Origin: Microbacterium trichothecenolyticum
GTDB lineage: Bacteria > Actinomycetota > Actinomycetes > Actinomycetales > Microbacteriaceae
Length of the DNA: 64,000 nt
Assembly (NCBI RefSeq): GCF_030818955.1
Contig: NZ_JAUTBF010000001.1
Location: 1,178,001-1,242,000 of the forward strand
Direction: 5' to 3'
Position 1 is the stretch's first letter, and every line of letters begins with the position of its first letter. Below are positions 35,301-45,966 of the stretch, one piece after another. Under the pieces are notes generated by a model that did not search any database, was not told the origin of the DNA, and saw only the letters and a list, made by a program, of their open reading frames with translations. Made by a program: the position numbers and the translations under genes.

Positions 35301-36512
35301 TCATGCGGGGTTTCCGTCATCGCGGGCCGAGCGACGCGCTCGGCGTGCCCTGGCCGTCATCGCCCCGGCGGCGAGAAGGGCTGTGACGGCGAGGAGCGCC
35401 CCGACGCCCCACACCCAGGACGACGAGGACGACGCCGACGCCGCGGTGGTCTCGGTCGCACCCCCGGTGCCGCCGGTGTCGTCATCCGTCGCCGACGGGG
35501 CCGTGGCGGTCGGTGCGGGTGTCGACGCCTGCGCCGGCATGATGCGCACCGGGAGCGAGGCGACCGGGATGCCGCCGCGGACCACGACGATCTCATGCTC
35601 ACCGAGCGGGGCGGTCGCCGGGATGGTCGTGTCGAGGACGAACGAGCCGACGTCGTCCGTCACCGGCTCGCCGAGCAGCAGAGGATCGGAATGCAGTTCG
35701 ACTCGGTGGGCGGTGTTCACCGGGAGCCCCGAGACGGTGACGGTGATCTTCTCACCCACCCGCGGCGACGGTGAGGAGGCGGCGATCTTCACGGCGGTGT
35801 GGGTCGGGGCGGCTGAGGACTGGGGCGCTGGACCGCTGTCGACGACCGCGTCGCCCGCTCGCGAGACGCCCGATCCGTAACCGGTCACCGAGACGGGGGG
35901 TGCGCCGGCGCTCCCGGTGTCATCGGTGGAACCGCCCGTCGGAGACGATGGCGCCGCCGAGGGCTGCGAAGCGAGAGAGGCCGTGTACGTCAGATCGATG
36001 GCGGGGCTGCTCGTGGTGCGTCCGAGTCCCGAGTCGATGATCGTCACCTGCTCGACGCGGATGCGGGACTCGCCGGCGCCGGTGGCCACGAATCCGATCG
36101 AGCCGAGGGACAGCTCGCCGGCCTTTCCGCTGGAGGTTCCGAGACGGGTGACGCTGAAGTCGAGTGTTCCCTGCGCGCCCGAGAGGCTGAACATCCCGGG
36201 GAAGTCCGAAACCACCCGGTCGGGGTCGACCGCGACCTTTGCGGCGTCGTAGCGAAGCCGGATCGTGGCGGCGTAGAGATCGTCGCCGCCGACCACGTCG
36301 AGATCGAGCGCGATCGGGTCGCCCACCTCTCCTGACGTGGCGGAGAGCTCGGCGGCGACCGCCGTCCGGGCGTTCGGCGTCGAAGCGGTCACGACCGCCG
36401 TCGCCGATACCGGAACGAAAGCGACTACGCCGATCGCCACGAAGAGCAGGAGGCGCGCGCGAGTTCGCGAGAAACGTTCCCCCGTCGGCGAGGAGCGAAT
36501 TGCTCGAGGCAT
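35301..36512 (-). CDS. Membrane-anchored cohesin-domain protein
   Basis: 403 residues. A signal/anchor segment (about 20-45) leads to a cohesin domain (about 50-185). It carries GEVGDPIALDLDVVGGDDLYAA and IRLRYDAAKVAVDPDR, the pattern of cellulosomal cohesins. After a Ser/Thr/Gly/Pro linker there is a second beta domain (about 235-320), another linker and a C-terminal membrane helix with a short basic tail. No LPXTG. The protein should display the cohesin outside the membrane. The dockerin amidase gene follows at 47 bp. The ATG at 36512 has AAGAAGGCC upstream. Confidence 0.85.
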   Translation of the reverse strand: MPRAIRSSPTGERFSRTRARLLLFVAIGVVAFVPVSATAVVTASTPNARTAVAAELSATSGEVGDPIALDLDVVGGDDLYAATIRLRYDAAKVAVDPDRVVSDFPGMFSLSGAQGTLDFSVTRLGTSSGKAGELSLGSIGFVATGAGESRIRVEQVTIIDSGLGRTTSSPAIDLTYTASLASQPSAAPSSPTGGSTDDTGSAGAPPVSVTGYGSGVSRAGDAVVDSGPAPQSSAAPTHTAVKIAASSPSPRVGEKITVTVSGLPVNTAHRVELHSDPLLLGEPVTDDVGSFVLDTTIPATAPLGEHEIVVVRGGIPVASLPVRIMPAQASTPAPTATAPSATDDDTGGTGGATETTAASASSSSSWVWGVGALLAVTALLAAGAMTARARRARRSARDDGNPA

Positions 36513-36672
36513 ATGAGAAAGGCCTTCTTGGCAGCGGAGAACACTTCGGGCAGGCGAACCCGACCAAGAATACTGTGTGTTGCCTGACTGTTTTTTCTCT
36601 TTTCGCTGAATGCTGCGCTCTTCGGTCCGGCAATGACCTCTCCGCGCACACGGAGGTTACGAGGACGCAAAT

Positions 36673-36718
36673 TCCCCACGAAAGCGGGGACGGCGGGATT
36701 AGCCTTCCCCGCGAGGGG
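36673..36718. promoter_or_regulatory. Paired small hairpins in the cohesin upstream region
   Basis: TCCCC-N8-GGGGA (36673-36690) and CCCC-GCGA-GGGG (36707-36718) lie in the 212-bp gap between the divergent cohesin and small-ORF genes. The rest of the gap (36520-36670) is AT-richer than the genome, as promoter regions are. No firm -35/-10 pair could be assigned. Confidence 0.3.
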
Positions 36719-36724
36719 GTGAGC

Positions 36725-36946
36725 ATGACGAGACCACGCACGGTGACCCACACGTACACACTCGACGGCGGCTGGCAGAAGGCCGACCACGAGTTGCTGA
36801 CGCCGGAACACGCCGAGCTCCTCCGCGGGCGAGGCGTGACCATGGTGCGCGCGCGTCGCGGGCTGTTCGACGTGCGCGAAGTCTCGCTGCGGGAGTATCC
36901 CCCACGCGGGTCGGAACATCCGCCCGCGCCGCCCACACCCTCGTGA
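36725..36946 (+). CDS. Small hypothetical protein
   Basis: 73 residues, not recognised. It is charged, with DGGWQKADHELLTPEHAELLRGRG and VRARRGLFDVREVSLREYPP, and a Pro-rich end; no signal or membrane segment. G/C-rich third positions and a purine-rich GCGAGGGGGTGAGC before the ATG support translation. GTG 36719 is an alternative start. It is followed by short repeats and a strong terminator. Confidence 0.5.
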   Translation: MTRPRTVTHTYTLDGGWQKADHELLTPEHAELLRGRGVTMVRARRGLFDVREVSLREYPPRGSEHPPAPPTPS

Positions 36947-36958
36947 CCGCCCACCCAC

Positions 36959-37000
36959 GCGCAGGCGGGCACGCGCAGGCGGGCACGCGCAGGCGGGCAC
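36959..37000. repeat. 14-bp tandem repeat, three exact copies
   Basis: GCGCAGGCGGGCAC is repeated three times without interruption between the small ORF and the following terminator. The origin is probably slippage. Confidence 0.9.
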
Positions 37001-37004
37001 GCGC

Positions 37005-37052
37005 ACGGCGTCTTCCCCGCCGGCGCCGCAGCACGGGCGGGGAAGACGCCGT
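37005..37052. terminator. Strong bidirectional terminator hairpin
   Basis: ACGGCGTCTTCCCCGCC (37005-37021) and its exact reverse complement (37036-37052) form a perfect 17-bp stem with a 14-nt loop. It lies between convergent genes (small ORF and formaldehyde dehydrogenase-like gene), so it can stop transcription from both sides. Confidence 0.8.
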
Positions 37053-37070
37053 CTCGGAACCGCGGCCGAC

Positions 37071-38231
<1,161 letters not shown>

Positions 38232-38325
38232 GATGATGCCTTTCTCTGGGGGGATGGATGCCACGGGCGCACCGCCTCCGCTCCCCCGGCGCCCGTGGCT
38301 GCGCGCGAGGGGCATCGGCGGGGAG

Positions 38326-39495
38326 TCAGGGCTGGAACACCGCGCGCACGCAGCCGTCGGTCTTCTCCTTGAACATGTCGTAGCCCTCGGGGCCCTCGTC
38401 CAGCGGCAGGATGTGCGTCGCCAGGTGCTCGGTGACGATCTCGTCGCGCGCCATCCGCTCCAGCAGCATGGGGATGTAGCGGTGCCCGTGCTGCTGGGCG
38501 GAACGCAGGGTGAGGCCCTTGTTCATGACCGCGCCGAGCGGGAACTTGTCGACGAACCCGCCGAAGACGCCGAGCACGAAGACGCTGCCGCCCTTGCGCG
38601 CCGCGAAGATCGCCTCGCGCACGGCCGTGGGCCGGTCGGTCTGCAGCCGCAGCTGCTGCTTGATCTGGTCGTAGGCGAAGTCGATCCGGTCCGAGTGCGC
38701 CTCCATGCCGACCGCCTCGATGCACACGTCCGGGCCGCGTCCGCCCGTGAGCTCGCGCAGCTCGCCGAGCACCTCGCTGGTCTCGTAGTTCATCGTCTCG
38801 GCGCCGATGACCTGTTCGACCTGAGTCAGGCGCTCCTGGTACCGGTCGATGACGATGACGCGTTCGGCGCCGAGCAGCAGCGCACCGCGCGCGGCCATCT
38901 GGCCCACGCCGCCGGCACCCCACACGGCGACCGTGTCACCGGGCTGCACGCCGCCCAGGTCCGCTCCCATCCAGCCCGTGGGCGCGGCATCCGAGGCGAA
39001 CAGCGCCCGCTCGTTGCTCACGCCCTCGGGCACCGTGAAGGCCCCCTGGTCGGCGTAGGGCACGCGGATGTACTCGGCGTGACTGCCGGCCCATCCGCCC
39101 AGCGCGTGCGAGTAGCCGTAGCAGCCGCCCGGCGCCTGGCCCCACAGCATCTCGGGGATGCCGGCGTCGGGGTTGCCGTTGTCGCACAGCGAGTACAGCT
39201 CGTTCGTGCAGTACCAGCACTTCCCGCAGCTGATGAACGAGCACACCACCACCCGGTCGCCGACGCGGTGCTTCGTCACGGCGGAGCCGGTCTCGACCAC
39301 CTCGCCGATGAACTCGTGGCCCAGCACGTCTCCCGCGCGCATGGTCGGCACGTACCCGCCGAGCAGGTGCAGATCCGACCCGCACGTGGTCGTGAGCAGC
39401 ACCCGCACGATGATGTCCTGATCGTTCAGGATGCCGGGATCGTCGACGCTCTCGACCTCGAGCTTGTTCACCCCGGTCCAGCACAGAGCCTTCAC
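38326..39495 (-). CDS. Zinc-dependent alcohol dehydrogenase
   Basis: 389 residues starting at GTG 39495 (MKALCWTGVNKLEVE), which overlaps the stop of the upstream gene as GTGA. Zinc-site motifs are TTCGSDLHLLGGY and GHEFIGEV, structural Cys residues are in CGKCWYCTNELYSLC, and the Rossmann motif is VWGAGGVGQMAA. The insert GNPDAGIPEMLWG is typical of large actinobacterial ADH of the FdhA-like branch. Oxidises an alcohol or aldehyde with NAD(P). Translationally coupled to the small membrane protein gene before it. Confidence 0.87.
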   Translation of the reverse strand: MKALCWTGVNKLEVESVDDPGILNDQDIIVRVLLTTTCGSDLHLLGGYVPTMRAGDVLGHEFIGEVVETGSAVTKHRVGDRVVVCSFISCGKCWYCTNELYSLCDNGNPDAGIPEMLWGQAPGGCYGYSHALGGWAGSHAEYIRVPYADQGAFTVPEGVSNERALFASDAAPTGWMGADLGGVQPGDTVAVWGAGGVGQMAARGALLLGAERVIVIDRYQERLTQVEQVIGAETMNYETSEVLGELRELTGGRGPDVCIEAVGMEAHSDRIDFAYDQIKQQLRLQTDRPTAVREAIFAARKGGSVFVLGVFGGFVDKFPLGAVMNKGLTLRSAQQHGHRYIPMLLERMARDEIVTEHLATHILPLDEGPEGYDMFKEKTDGCVRAVFQP

Positions 39496-39947
39496 AGCAC
39501 ACCCTCGCCCTTCGCGTCGTCTTCGGCCTTGTCGACGACGGCGCCCCGCAGGCTCACCGACCGGTGCCCGTGGGGCCGCGGCGTGGCCCGCAGCACCTCG
39601 CCCGTCTCGAACAGCTGCTTCGCGTCGCGCAGGGCCGTCCGCAGCGCCTGGTCGGGGTCGTCGGGCAGGTCCGCGCCGTCGCGTACGCGGGCGTGCACCT
39701 CGAAGCCCTTGTCGCCGGGGGCGGGGTCGATCCGCACCTCCAGGGCGTCGCGTAGCCGCTCGAGCGGCGCCGGGTAGCCGCCGGCGGAGAATTCCTCCGG
39801 GTCGCCGAGGATGGTCACCGCCTTCCACCCCTCGGGGTGTCGCCCGTCGCCGACCGAATCCCCCCGCTCGCGCACGAGCGTTCGGGCTACCAGCCCGACC
39901 GCCGCCACCCCGGCGATTCCCACCGTCACCGCTGTCTTGACTCCCAT
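39492..39947 (-). CDS. Small hypothetical membrane-anchored protein upstream of the ADH
   Basis: 151 residues. One N-terminal hydrophobic helix (MGVKTAVTVGIAGVAAVGL) is followed by a soluble domain with VTILGDPEEF and VRIDPAPGDKGFEVHARV. This resembles the small SRPBCC-like proteins that accompany actinobacterial alcohol dehydrogenases, but I cannot confirm the family. The GTGA overlap with the ADH gene suggests a joint role. Its 5' gap up to 40156 (about 200 bp) holds no other gene. Confidence 0.7.
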   Translation of the reverse strand: MGVKTAVTVGIAGVAAVGLVARTLVRERGDSVGDGRHPEGWKAVTILGDPEEFSAGGYPAPLERLRDALEVRIDPAPGDKGFEVHARVRDGADLPDDPDQALRTALRDAKQLFETGEVLRATPRPHGHRSVSLRGAVVDKAEDDAKGEGVL

Positions 39948-40144
39948 GTCGTCTCTCCCTCGCGTCTGTCGTCGTCGATGAGGAGCGGCAATGGTCGGAA
40001 CTGCCCCCGGGGGTCACGCAGGGGGTTTCCAACGGGGAAACGGAGGAGGACGATCGCGCGACGCGACCGCGGCGGAGGGCAGCAGAGGCCTCGCGAGCAC
40101 CTCGCGCGGAGCGTGCGCGTAACGGCACCGCAACGCTCGTGCGG

Positions 40145-40150
40145 GATGCT
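40145..40150 (+). promoter_or_regulatory. Putative -10 for a leaderless DUF2126 operon transcript
   Basis: GATGCT ends 6 nt before the ATG at 40157, and no ribosome binding site is seen. Weaker than the K+ channel and jetA examples. Confidence 0.35.
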
Positions 40151-40156
40151 GTACCC

Positions 40157-43100
40157 ATGTCGATCAAGGTGGCGCTGCGCCACGACACCTCGTACGAGTT
40201 CGCGCACCCGGTCAAGGTGGGTCCGCACCTGGTCAGGTTGCGCCCCGCGCCGCACTCGCGCACCCCGATCGAGGCCTACTCGCTCGAGGTGAGCCCCGCG
40301 GAGCACTTCATCAACTGGCAGCAGGACCCGTTCGGCAATTGGATCGCGCGCATCGTGTTCCCCGAGAGGATCGACCACCTGCGCATCACCGTCGGACTCG
40401 TGGCCGACATGATGGTCATCAACCCGTTCGACTTCTTCATCGAGGAGTACGCCGAACGCTTCCCGTTCACCTACGAACCCGACCTGCAGTCCGCTCTCGC
40501 CCCGTACCTGCGCCCGGTCGATCACAGCGAGGTCGCGGCGCGGTGGCGCACCGAGCGCCCCGACCTCCCGGCCGACGGCGTGCCGACCGTGCAGTTCCTC
40601 GCCGAGCTGAACGCGGCGGTCAACCGCGACGTCGCGTACAGCGTGCGCATGGAGCCCGGCGTGCAGAGCCCCGACGAGACGCTGACCCGCGCCATCGGCT
40701 CCTGCCGCGACAGCGCGTGGCTGCTGGTGAGCCTGCTGCGCCAGTACGGCCTCGCCGCGCGCTTCGTGTCGGGCTACCTCGTGCAGCTCACCGCCGACCA
40801 GCCCTCGCTCGACGGCCCCAGCGGACCGGCCGCCGACTTCACCGACCTGCACGCGTGGTGCGAGGTGTTCCTCCCGGGCGCCGGGTGGGTGGGGATGGAC
40901 CCCACGAGCGCGCTCTTCGCCGGCGAGGGCCACATCCCCCTGTCGGCGACGCCGCACCCGTCGTCGGCGGCCCCCATCTCGGGCGTGACCGAGCCCGTCG
41001 AGGTGCGTTTCTCGTTCGCCAACGAGGTCACGCGCATCCACGAAGACCCGCGCACCACCCGCCCGCTCACCGACGAGCAGTGGGCACGGATCGACGCGCT
41101 CGGAGAAGCCGTCGACGAGCGCCTGCGCGCGGGCGACGTGCGCCTGACGATGGGCGGCGAACCCACCTTCGTCGCCCTGCACCCGGCCGATGAGACCGGC
41201 GCCACCACACCGCAGTGGAGCACGGATGCCGACGGTCCGCACAAGCGCGAGCTCGCGAACACGCTCGCCGAACGCCTGCGCGAGATCTACGCCCTCGGCG
41301 GCGTCGTGCACCGCGGTCAGGGCAAGTGGTATCCCGGCGAGCCGCTCCCCCGCTGGAACATCGCCCTGCAATGGCTCGCCGACGGTCCCGCGCTCTGGCA
41401 TGTGCCCGCCCTTCTCGCCGATCCCTGGTCGGGGACGGAAGATCCCGGGGGCCCGGCGCACGCAGAGGTGCTGGGTCGCGCGGTCACGCGCCTGCTGTCG
41501 CTTCCCGACGCGCAGCTGCTCCCCGCGTTCGAAGACCCGCTGACCGCGTTCGTCGCCGATCTGCGCGCTCCCGCGGGCGCCCGCCCCGATTCCGAGGAAC
41601 CGGACGTCGCACGGCTGGATGCCGCGGTGACCGAGCCCGCGGGCTGGGTGCTCCCCCTCGTCACCGAGCCGGGTCCGCACGACGAATGGACGAGCCCGGC
41701 GTGGCGCTTCCGCCGGGGCCGGCTGGTGCTGACGGGCGGTTCGAGCCCCGTGGGTCTGCGTCTGCCGCTGGATGCGATCGCGTGGACCGACCCCGACGAT
41801 CCCGGTGAGCCGTCGTACTTCGCCCCCGTCGACGCGGTGACACCCGGCATCCGCACCGCCCGGGTGGTGGAAGCGGAGGGCGCACCGACGACCGCTCTGG
41901 CATTCGAGTTCCGCGACGGGTGGACGCACGTCTTCCTGCCCCCGACGACGAGCCTCGAGGCCTACGTCGACCTGCTCGCTCTCATCGAGAGGGCCGCCGC
42001 CGAGAGCGGGGTGCGGGTCGTGATCGAGGGGTACTCCCCGCCGCCCGACGCGCGGCTCCGCCAGCTCGTCGTGACGCCTGACCCCGGTGTGATCGAGGTG
42101 AACGTGCAGCCGACCGCGAGCTGGGCCGAGCAGCGGCAGCTCACCGAGACCCTCTACGCCCAGGCACGCCTCAGCCGCCTGGCGACGGAGAAGTTCGACG
42201 TCGACGGCCTGCACACCGGCACCGGCGGCGGCAACCACATCACCCTCGGCGGCACCGTGCCCGCCGATTCGCCGCTGGTGCGCCGGCCTGACCTGCTGGC
42301 GAGCCTCATCACGTACTGGCAGCGGCACCCGTCGCTGTCGTACCTGTTCTCGGGGCGCTTCATCGGCCCGACCAGCCAGGCGCCGCGCTTCGACGAGGGA
42401 CGCCCCGAGGCCGTCTACGAGATGGAGATCGCCCTCGCCGAGGTGCACCGACTCGCCGCGCGCGCCGCCGAGCTCGGCGAAGAGCCCTCGCCGTGGATCG
42501 TCGACCGCGCTTTCCGGCACCTGCTGACCGACCTCACCGGCAACACGCACCGCGCCGAGTTCTGCATCGACAAGCTGTACAGCCCCGACTCCAGCCGCGG
42601 CCGGCTGGGGCTGCTGGAGCTGCGCGGGTTCGAGATGCCGCCGCACCCGCAGCTCGCCCTCGTGCAGGCGCTGCTCGTTCGCAGCCTGGTGGCGATGTTC
42701 TGGGAGCGCCCTCTGCGGGCACCGCTCATCCGGTGGGGCACGCGCCTGCACGAGGACTTCCTGCTGCCCCAGGGCGCGGCGCACGACATCGCCGAGGTCG
42801 TGCGCGACCTGCAGCATGCCGGCATCGGCTTCGAGCAGTCGTGGCTCGACCCGTTCGTGGAGTTCCGCTTCCCCCGCATCGGTCTCGCGCGTCTCGCGCC
42901 CGGCGCGCAGGGACCCATCGAGCTGGAACTGCGCCAGGCGGTGGAGCCGTGGCACGTGCTCGGCGAAGAGGCCACCTCCGGCGGCACCGCCCGCTACGTC
43001 GACTCCTCGGTGGAGCGTATCCAGGTGAGCGTGCGGGGGATCGATCCGTCGAGGCACCTCGTGACGTGTCAGGGTATACCCGTGCCTCTGACATCCACCG

Positions 43101-43450
43101 GGCGCCTGGGCGAGTACTACGCCGGCGTCCGCTACCGCGCGTGGCAGCCCTGGTCTGCGCTGCATCCGACGATCGAGGTGCACGCGCCCCTCGTGTTCGA
43201 CGTCGTCGACATGCCCTCCGCCGTCTCGCTCGGCGGCGCGACCTATCACGTGGCGCACCCCGGCGGTCGCGCCTACGAGCACCCGCCGATCAACGCCAAC
43301 GAGGCCGAGGCCCGCCGCGCCGCGCGCTTCGCACCGCACGGTCACACCGCCGGGCGCCTCGACATCGCGGCGATGCGCGAGCGGGGTCGGGCCGCCGCGT
43401 CGGAGGAGTACCCGCACACGTTGGATCTGCGACGGGTGGCACCCGAGTGA
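40157..43450 (+). CDS. Transglutaminase-like / DUF2126 two-domain protein
   Basis: 1097 residues. An N-terminal beta domain (RHDTSYEFAHPV) leads into a transglutaminase core with the Cys-His-Asp set: GSCRDSAWLL (Cys near 189), DLHAWCEVF and GMDPTSAL. The large C-terminal part is DUF2126, with GGEPTFVAL, NVQPTASW and GTGGGNHITLGG. DUF2126 is placed among amidoligase-type domains in the comparative-genomics literature. It heads an operon with a circularly permuted ATP-grasp and a second transglutaminase. Such sets are predicted to make and cut isopeptide or peptide bonds, but no substrate is established. Its stop overlaps the next start. Confidence 0.9.
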   Translation: MSIKVALRHDTSYEFAHPVKVGPHLVRLRPAPHSRTPIEAYSLEVSPAEHFINWQQDPFGNWIARIVFPERIDHLRITVGLVADMMVINPFDFFIEEYAERFPFTYEPDLQSALAPYLRPVDHSEVAARWRTERPDLPADGVPTVQFLAELNAAVNRDVAYSVRMEPGVQSPDETLTRAIGSCRDSAWLLVSLLRQYGLAARFVSGYLVQLTADQPSLDGPSGPAADFTDLHAWCEVFLPGAGWVGMDPTSALFAGEGHIPLSATPHPSSAAPISGVTEPVEVRFSFANEVTRIHEDPRTTRPLTDEQWARIDALGEAVDERLRAGDVRLTMGGEPTFVALHPADETGATTPQWSTDADGPHKRELANTLAERLREIYALGGVVHRGQGKWYPGEPLPRWNIALQWLADGPALWHVPALLADPWSGTEDPGGPAHAEVLGRAVTRLLSLPDAQLLPAFEDPLTAFVADLRAPAGARPDSEEPDVARLDAAVTEPAGWVLPLVTEPGPHDEWTSPAWRFRRGRLVLTGGSSPVGLRLPLDAIAWTDPDDPGEPSYFAPVDAVTPGIRTARVVEAEGAPTTALAFEFRDGWTHVFLPPTTSLEAYVDLLALIERAAAESGVRVVIEGYSPPPDARLRQLVVTPDPGVIEVNVQPTASWAEQRQLTETLYAQARLSRLATEKFDVDGLHTGTGGGNHITLGGTVPADSPLVRRPDLLASLITYWQRHPSLSYLFSGRFIGPTSQAPRFDEGRPEAVYEMEIALAEVHRLAARAAELGEEPSPWIVDRAFRHLLTDLTGNTHRAEFCIDKLYSPDSSRGRLGLLELRGFEMPPHPQLALVQALLVRSLVAMFWERPLRAPLIRWGTRLHEDFLLPQGAAHDIAEVVRDLQHAGIGFEQSWLDPFVEFRFPRIGLARLAPGAQGPIELELRQAVEPWHVLGEEATSGGTARYVDSSVERIQVSVRGIDPSRHLVTCQGIPVPLTSTGRLGEYYAGVRYRAWQPWSALHPTIEVHAPLVFDVVDMPSAVSLGGATYHVAHPGGRAYEHPPINANEAEARRAARFAPHGHTAGRLDIAAMRERGRAAASEEYPHTLDLRRVAPE

Positions 43451-45966
43451 GTGTGCTGCGCGACTACGCCGCGCTCGTGCGCTCCCCCACGCTGGCGTTC
43501 ACGGGAGCGAGCGGGGAACGCTTCGACGAGGTCATCGACGCCGAGGGAGGCTTGCGCCCCTCGTGGCGGGCGGTGGCGGGGGCGGCCTACGACCTGACCG
43601 GCGACGAACTGCGCCGTATCGACGAGGAGATCACCATGCTCCTCGCCGACGACGGCGTGACCTACGAGCATCCGGATGCCGGAAGCGTGCCCTGGGGGCT
43701 CGATCCGATGCCGCTCGTGCTCGACGCCGCGACGTGGGCTCGGCTCGATGTCGGTCTCGCGCAGCGCGCGGAACTGATGGGCGCTCTGCTGGACGACCTC
43801 TACGGCGCGCAGCGCATGCTCTCCGAGGGGGTGGTCCCGGCATCCGTCGTGTTCTCGCACGCGGGGTTCCTCCGTCCCCTCGTCGGCACCGGCCAGCGAC
43901 ATCACCTGCTGCTGTCGGGAGCAGATCTGGGCCGCGACGCCGCGGGCGAGTGGTGCGTGCTCGCCGATCGCGTGCAGGCACCCTCGGGCCTGGGCTTCGC
44001 GATGGAGAACCGCCGCGTCATCTCGCGCGTGCTGCCCGAGCTGTACCGCGAGGCCGAGCTGCACCGCATGGAGCCGTACTTCGCCACGCTCCGTTCGGCC
44101 TTGCTGCGCGCCGCTCCCGCGGGCGTCGACGATCCGCGCATCGTCGTGCTCTCTCCCGGAACCCACTCCGAGACGGCTTACGATCAGGCCTTCCTCGCCA
44201 ACGTCCTCGGGTTCCCACTCGTGCAGGGCGGCGACCTGCTCATGCGCGACGGCGCGGTGTGGATGAAACCGCCGGGCTATCCGGAGCGTCGACCCGACGA
44301 GCGCGTCGACGTGATCCTGCGCCGCGTGGACGCCGAGTGGTCCGACCCGCTCGAACTGCGCGCCGGGTCGCGCCTGGGCTTTCCGGGACTGGTCGAGGCG
44401 GTGCGCCGGGGCACCGTGAGCGTGGTGAACGCGCTCGGCGCGGGCGTCTTGGAGAATCCCGGTCTGCTGCCGTTCCTGCCCGCGGTGTGCGAGCGCCTGC
44501 TCGGCGAGCAGCTGCGGCTGCCGTCGGTGCCGAGCTGGTGGGGCGGCGACCCCGAGGGGCTCGAGGTGATCCTGGCGGGCCTGGGCAGCGCAGAGCTGAG
44601 CGTGCGCCGCATCGACGGCCGTTCGGCCGAGCTCGCCGGCCTCGGCCCCGACGAACTGCGCGCACGCATTCTCGCCGAGCCGCACGGCTACGCCGGTCGC
44701 CGACTGCTCCCCCTGTCGCAGACGCCCGCGTGGGCACCGCTGGACAGCGCGTCGGGTGGCGCCGTGCCGCGTCAGGTCGTGCTGCGCTCGTTCACGATCC
44801 GTGACGGCTCCACCTACCGGCCCCTCGTCGGCGGCCTCGCCACCCTCGCCGGGGTGGGGGGCTTGGCTCCGGTCACCAAAGACGTGTGGGTGCTGAAGGC
44901 TGCGGCGTCCGACCCCGATCAGGGTGTCGCCGAGGTCGCGCCGCTCGCGCTCTCGCGCGCGACGCCGATGCTCGCGCCGCGCGCGCTGGACGACATGTTC
45001 TGGGCCGGGCGGTACGCCGAGCGCGCCGAAGACATGCTGCGGCTGGTGGTGGCGACCCGCGCGTACGCCGAACAGCTCGACTACTCCTCGCGCGACGCAG
45101 GCGGCGTCGTGCTCGGCGCGCTGCAGGACGCGATCGTGCGCCTGTCGCCGGGGCGGCGGGCCGACGGCGACGCCGACGCCGAACTGCGCTCGATGCTGCT
45201 CGACACGGGCCGACCGGGTTCCGCCGCGCACTCCTTCGCGCGCCTGCGCGACGCGCTCGAGGGCGTGCGCGATCAGCTCTCCCCCGACACGTGGCGCGTG
45301 TTCGGGGCGGTGGAGCGGGCGGCATCCGCTCTGCGCGGGTCGTCGCACGCGCACCGCGTTCCCGACGCCGCGGGCCGCATGCTCACCGCGGTGCTGTCAC
45401 TGCAGGGTGTGACGGCCAACATGATCGAAGACGCCGGCTGGCACATGATCGAGCTCGGCCGTTTCCTCGAGCGGGCGCTGCAGCTGTGCACGCTCCTGCA
45501 GGCGACGGCGACGACCACCTACGGGCGTGACGCCGACCGGGCCGTGCTGGAAGGCGTGCTGATGAGCGCCGAGAGCGCGATCACCCATCGTCGCCGCCAC
45601 CGGGGCGATGTGCGCGTCGTCGGAGCGCTCGAGCTTCTCCTGACCGACGATGCCAACCCGCGCTCGGTCGCGTTCTCGCTGCGCCGCGGCGCCGACCACA
45701 TCGCCGCGCTCCCCGCCTCGACCGGATCGAGCCGGCCCGAACGACTCATGGAGGAGCTGCGGGCGACGGTCGCCGAGGTCGATCTCGGCGCGCTCACCGC
45801 GCAAGAGAACGGCGTGCGCCCGGGCCTGGTCGCCTTCCTCGCCGAGACATCGCAGGGCCTGCAACGTCTCTCCGACGCCGTGCTCGCGGTGCACGGGGTA
45901 CGCGCCCCCGAACCGCGCGCGCTGTCGTCTCTCGCGCTCACCGAGGAGAGGGGGGCGGTCGCATGA
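43447..45966 (+). CDS. Circularly permuted ATP-grasp / alpha-E fusion protein
   Basis: 839 residues from GTG 43447, which overlaps the previous stop. Residues about 1-470 form a circularly permuted ATP-grasp ligase (YEHPDAGSVPWGLDP, FSHAGFLRP, VSVVNALGAGVLENP). Residues about 500-835 form an all-helical alpha-E domain (LDDMFWAGRYAERAEDMLRL and AGWHMIELGRFLERALQL). The two are often separate genes; here they are fused. Predicted to ligate an amino group to a carboxylate with ATP. Middle gene of a coupled three-gene operon. Confidence 0.9.
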   Translation: MSVLRDYAALVRSPTLAFTGASGERFDEVIDAEGGLRPSWRAVAGAAYDLTGDELRRIDEEITMLLADDGVTYEHPDAGSVPWGLDPMPLVLDAATWARLDVGLAQRAELMGALLDDLYGAQRMLSEGVVPASVVFSHAGFLRPLVGTGQRHHLLLSGADLGRDAAGEWCVLADRVQAPSGLGFAMENRRVISRVLPELYREAELHRMEPYFATLRSALLRAAPAGVDDPRIVVLSPGTHSETAYDQAFLANVLGFPLVQGGDLLMRDGAVWMKPPGYPERRPDERVDVILRRVDAEWSDPLELRAGSRLGFPGLVEAVRRGTVSVVNALGAGVLENPGLLPFLPAVCERLLGEQLRLPSVPSWWGGDPEGLEVILAGLGSAELSVRRIDGRSAELAGLGPDELRARILAEPHGYAGRRLLPLSQTPAWAPLDSASGGAVPRQVVLRSFTIRDGSTYRPLVGGLATLAGVGGLAPVTKDVWVLKAAASDPDQGVAEVAPLALSRATPMLAPRALDDMFWAGRYAERAEDMLRLVVATRAYAEQLDYSSRDAGGVVLGALQDAIVRLSPGRRADGDADAELRSMLLDTGRPGSAAHSFARLRDALEGVRDQLSPDTWRVFGAVERAASALRGSSHAHRVPDAAGRMLTAVLSLQGVTANMIEDAGWHMIELGRFLERALQLCTLLQATATTTYGRDADRAVLEGVLMSAESAITHRRRHRGDVRVVGALELLLTDDANPRSVAFSLRRGADHIAALPASTGSSRPERLMEELRATVAEVDLGALTAQENGVRPGLVAFLAETSQGLQRLSDAVLAVHGVRAPEPRALSSLALTEERGAVA

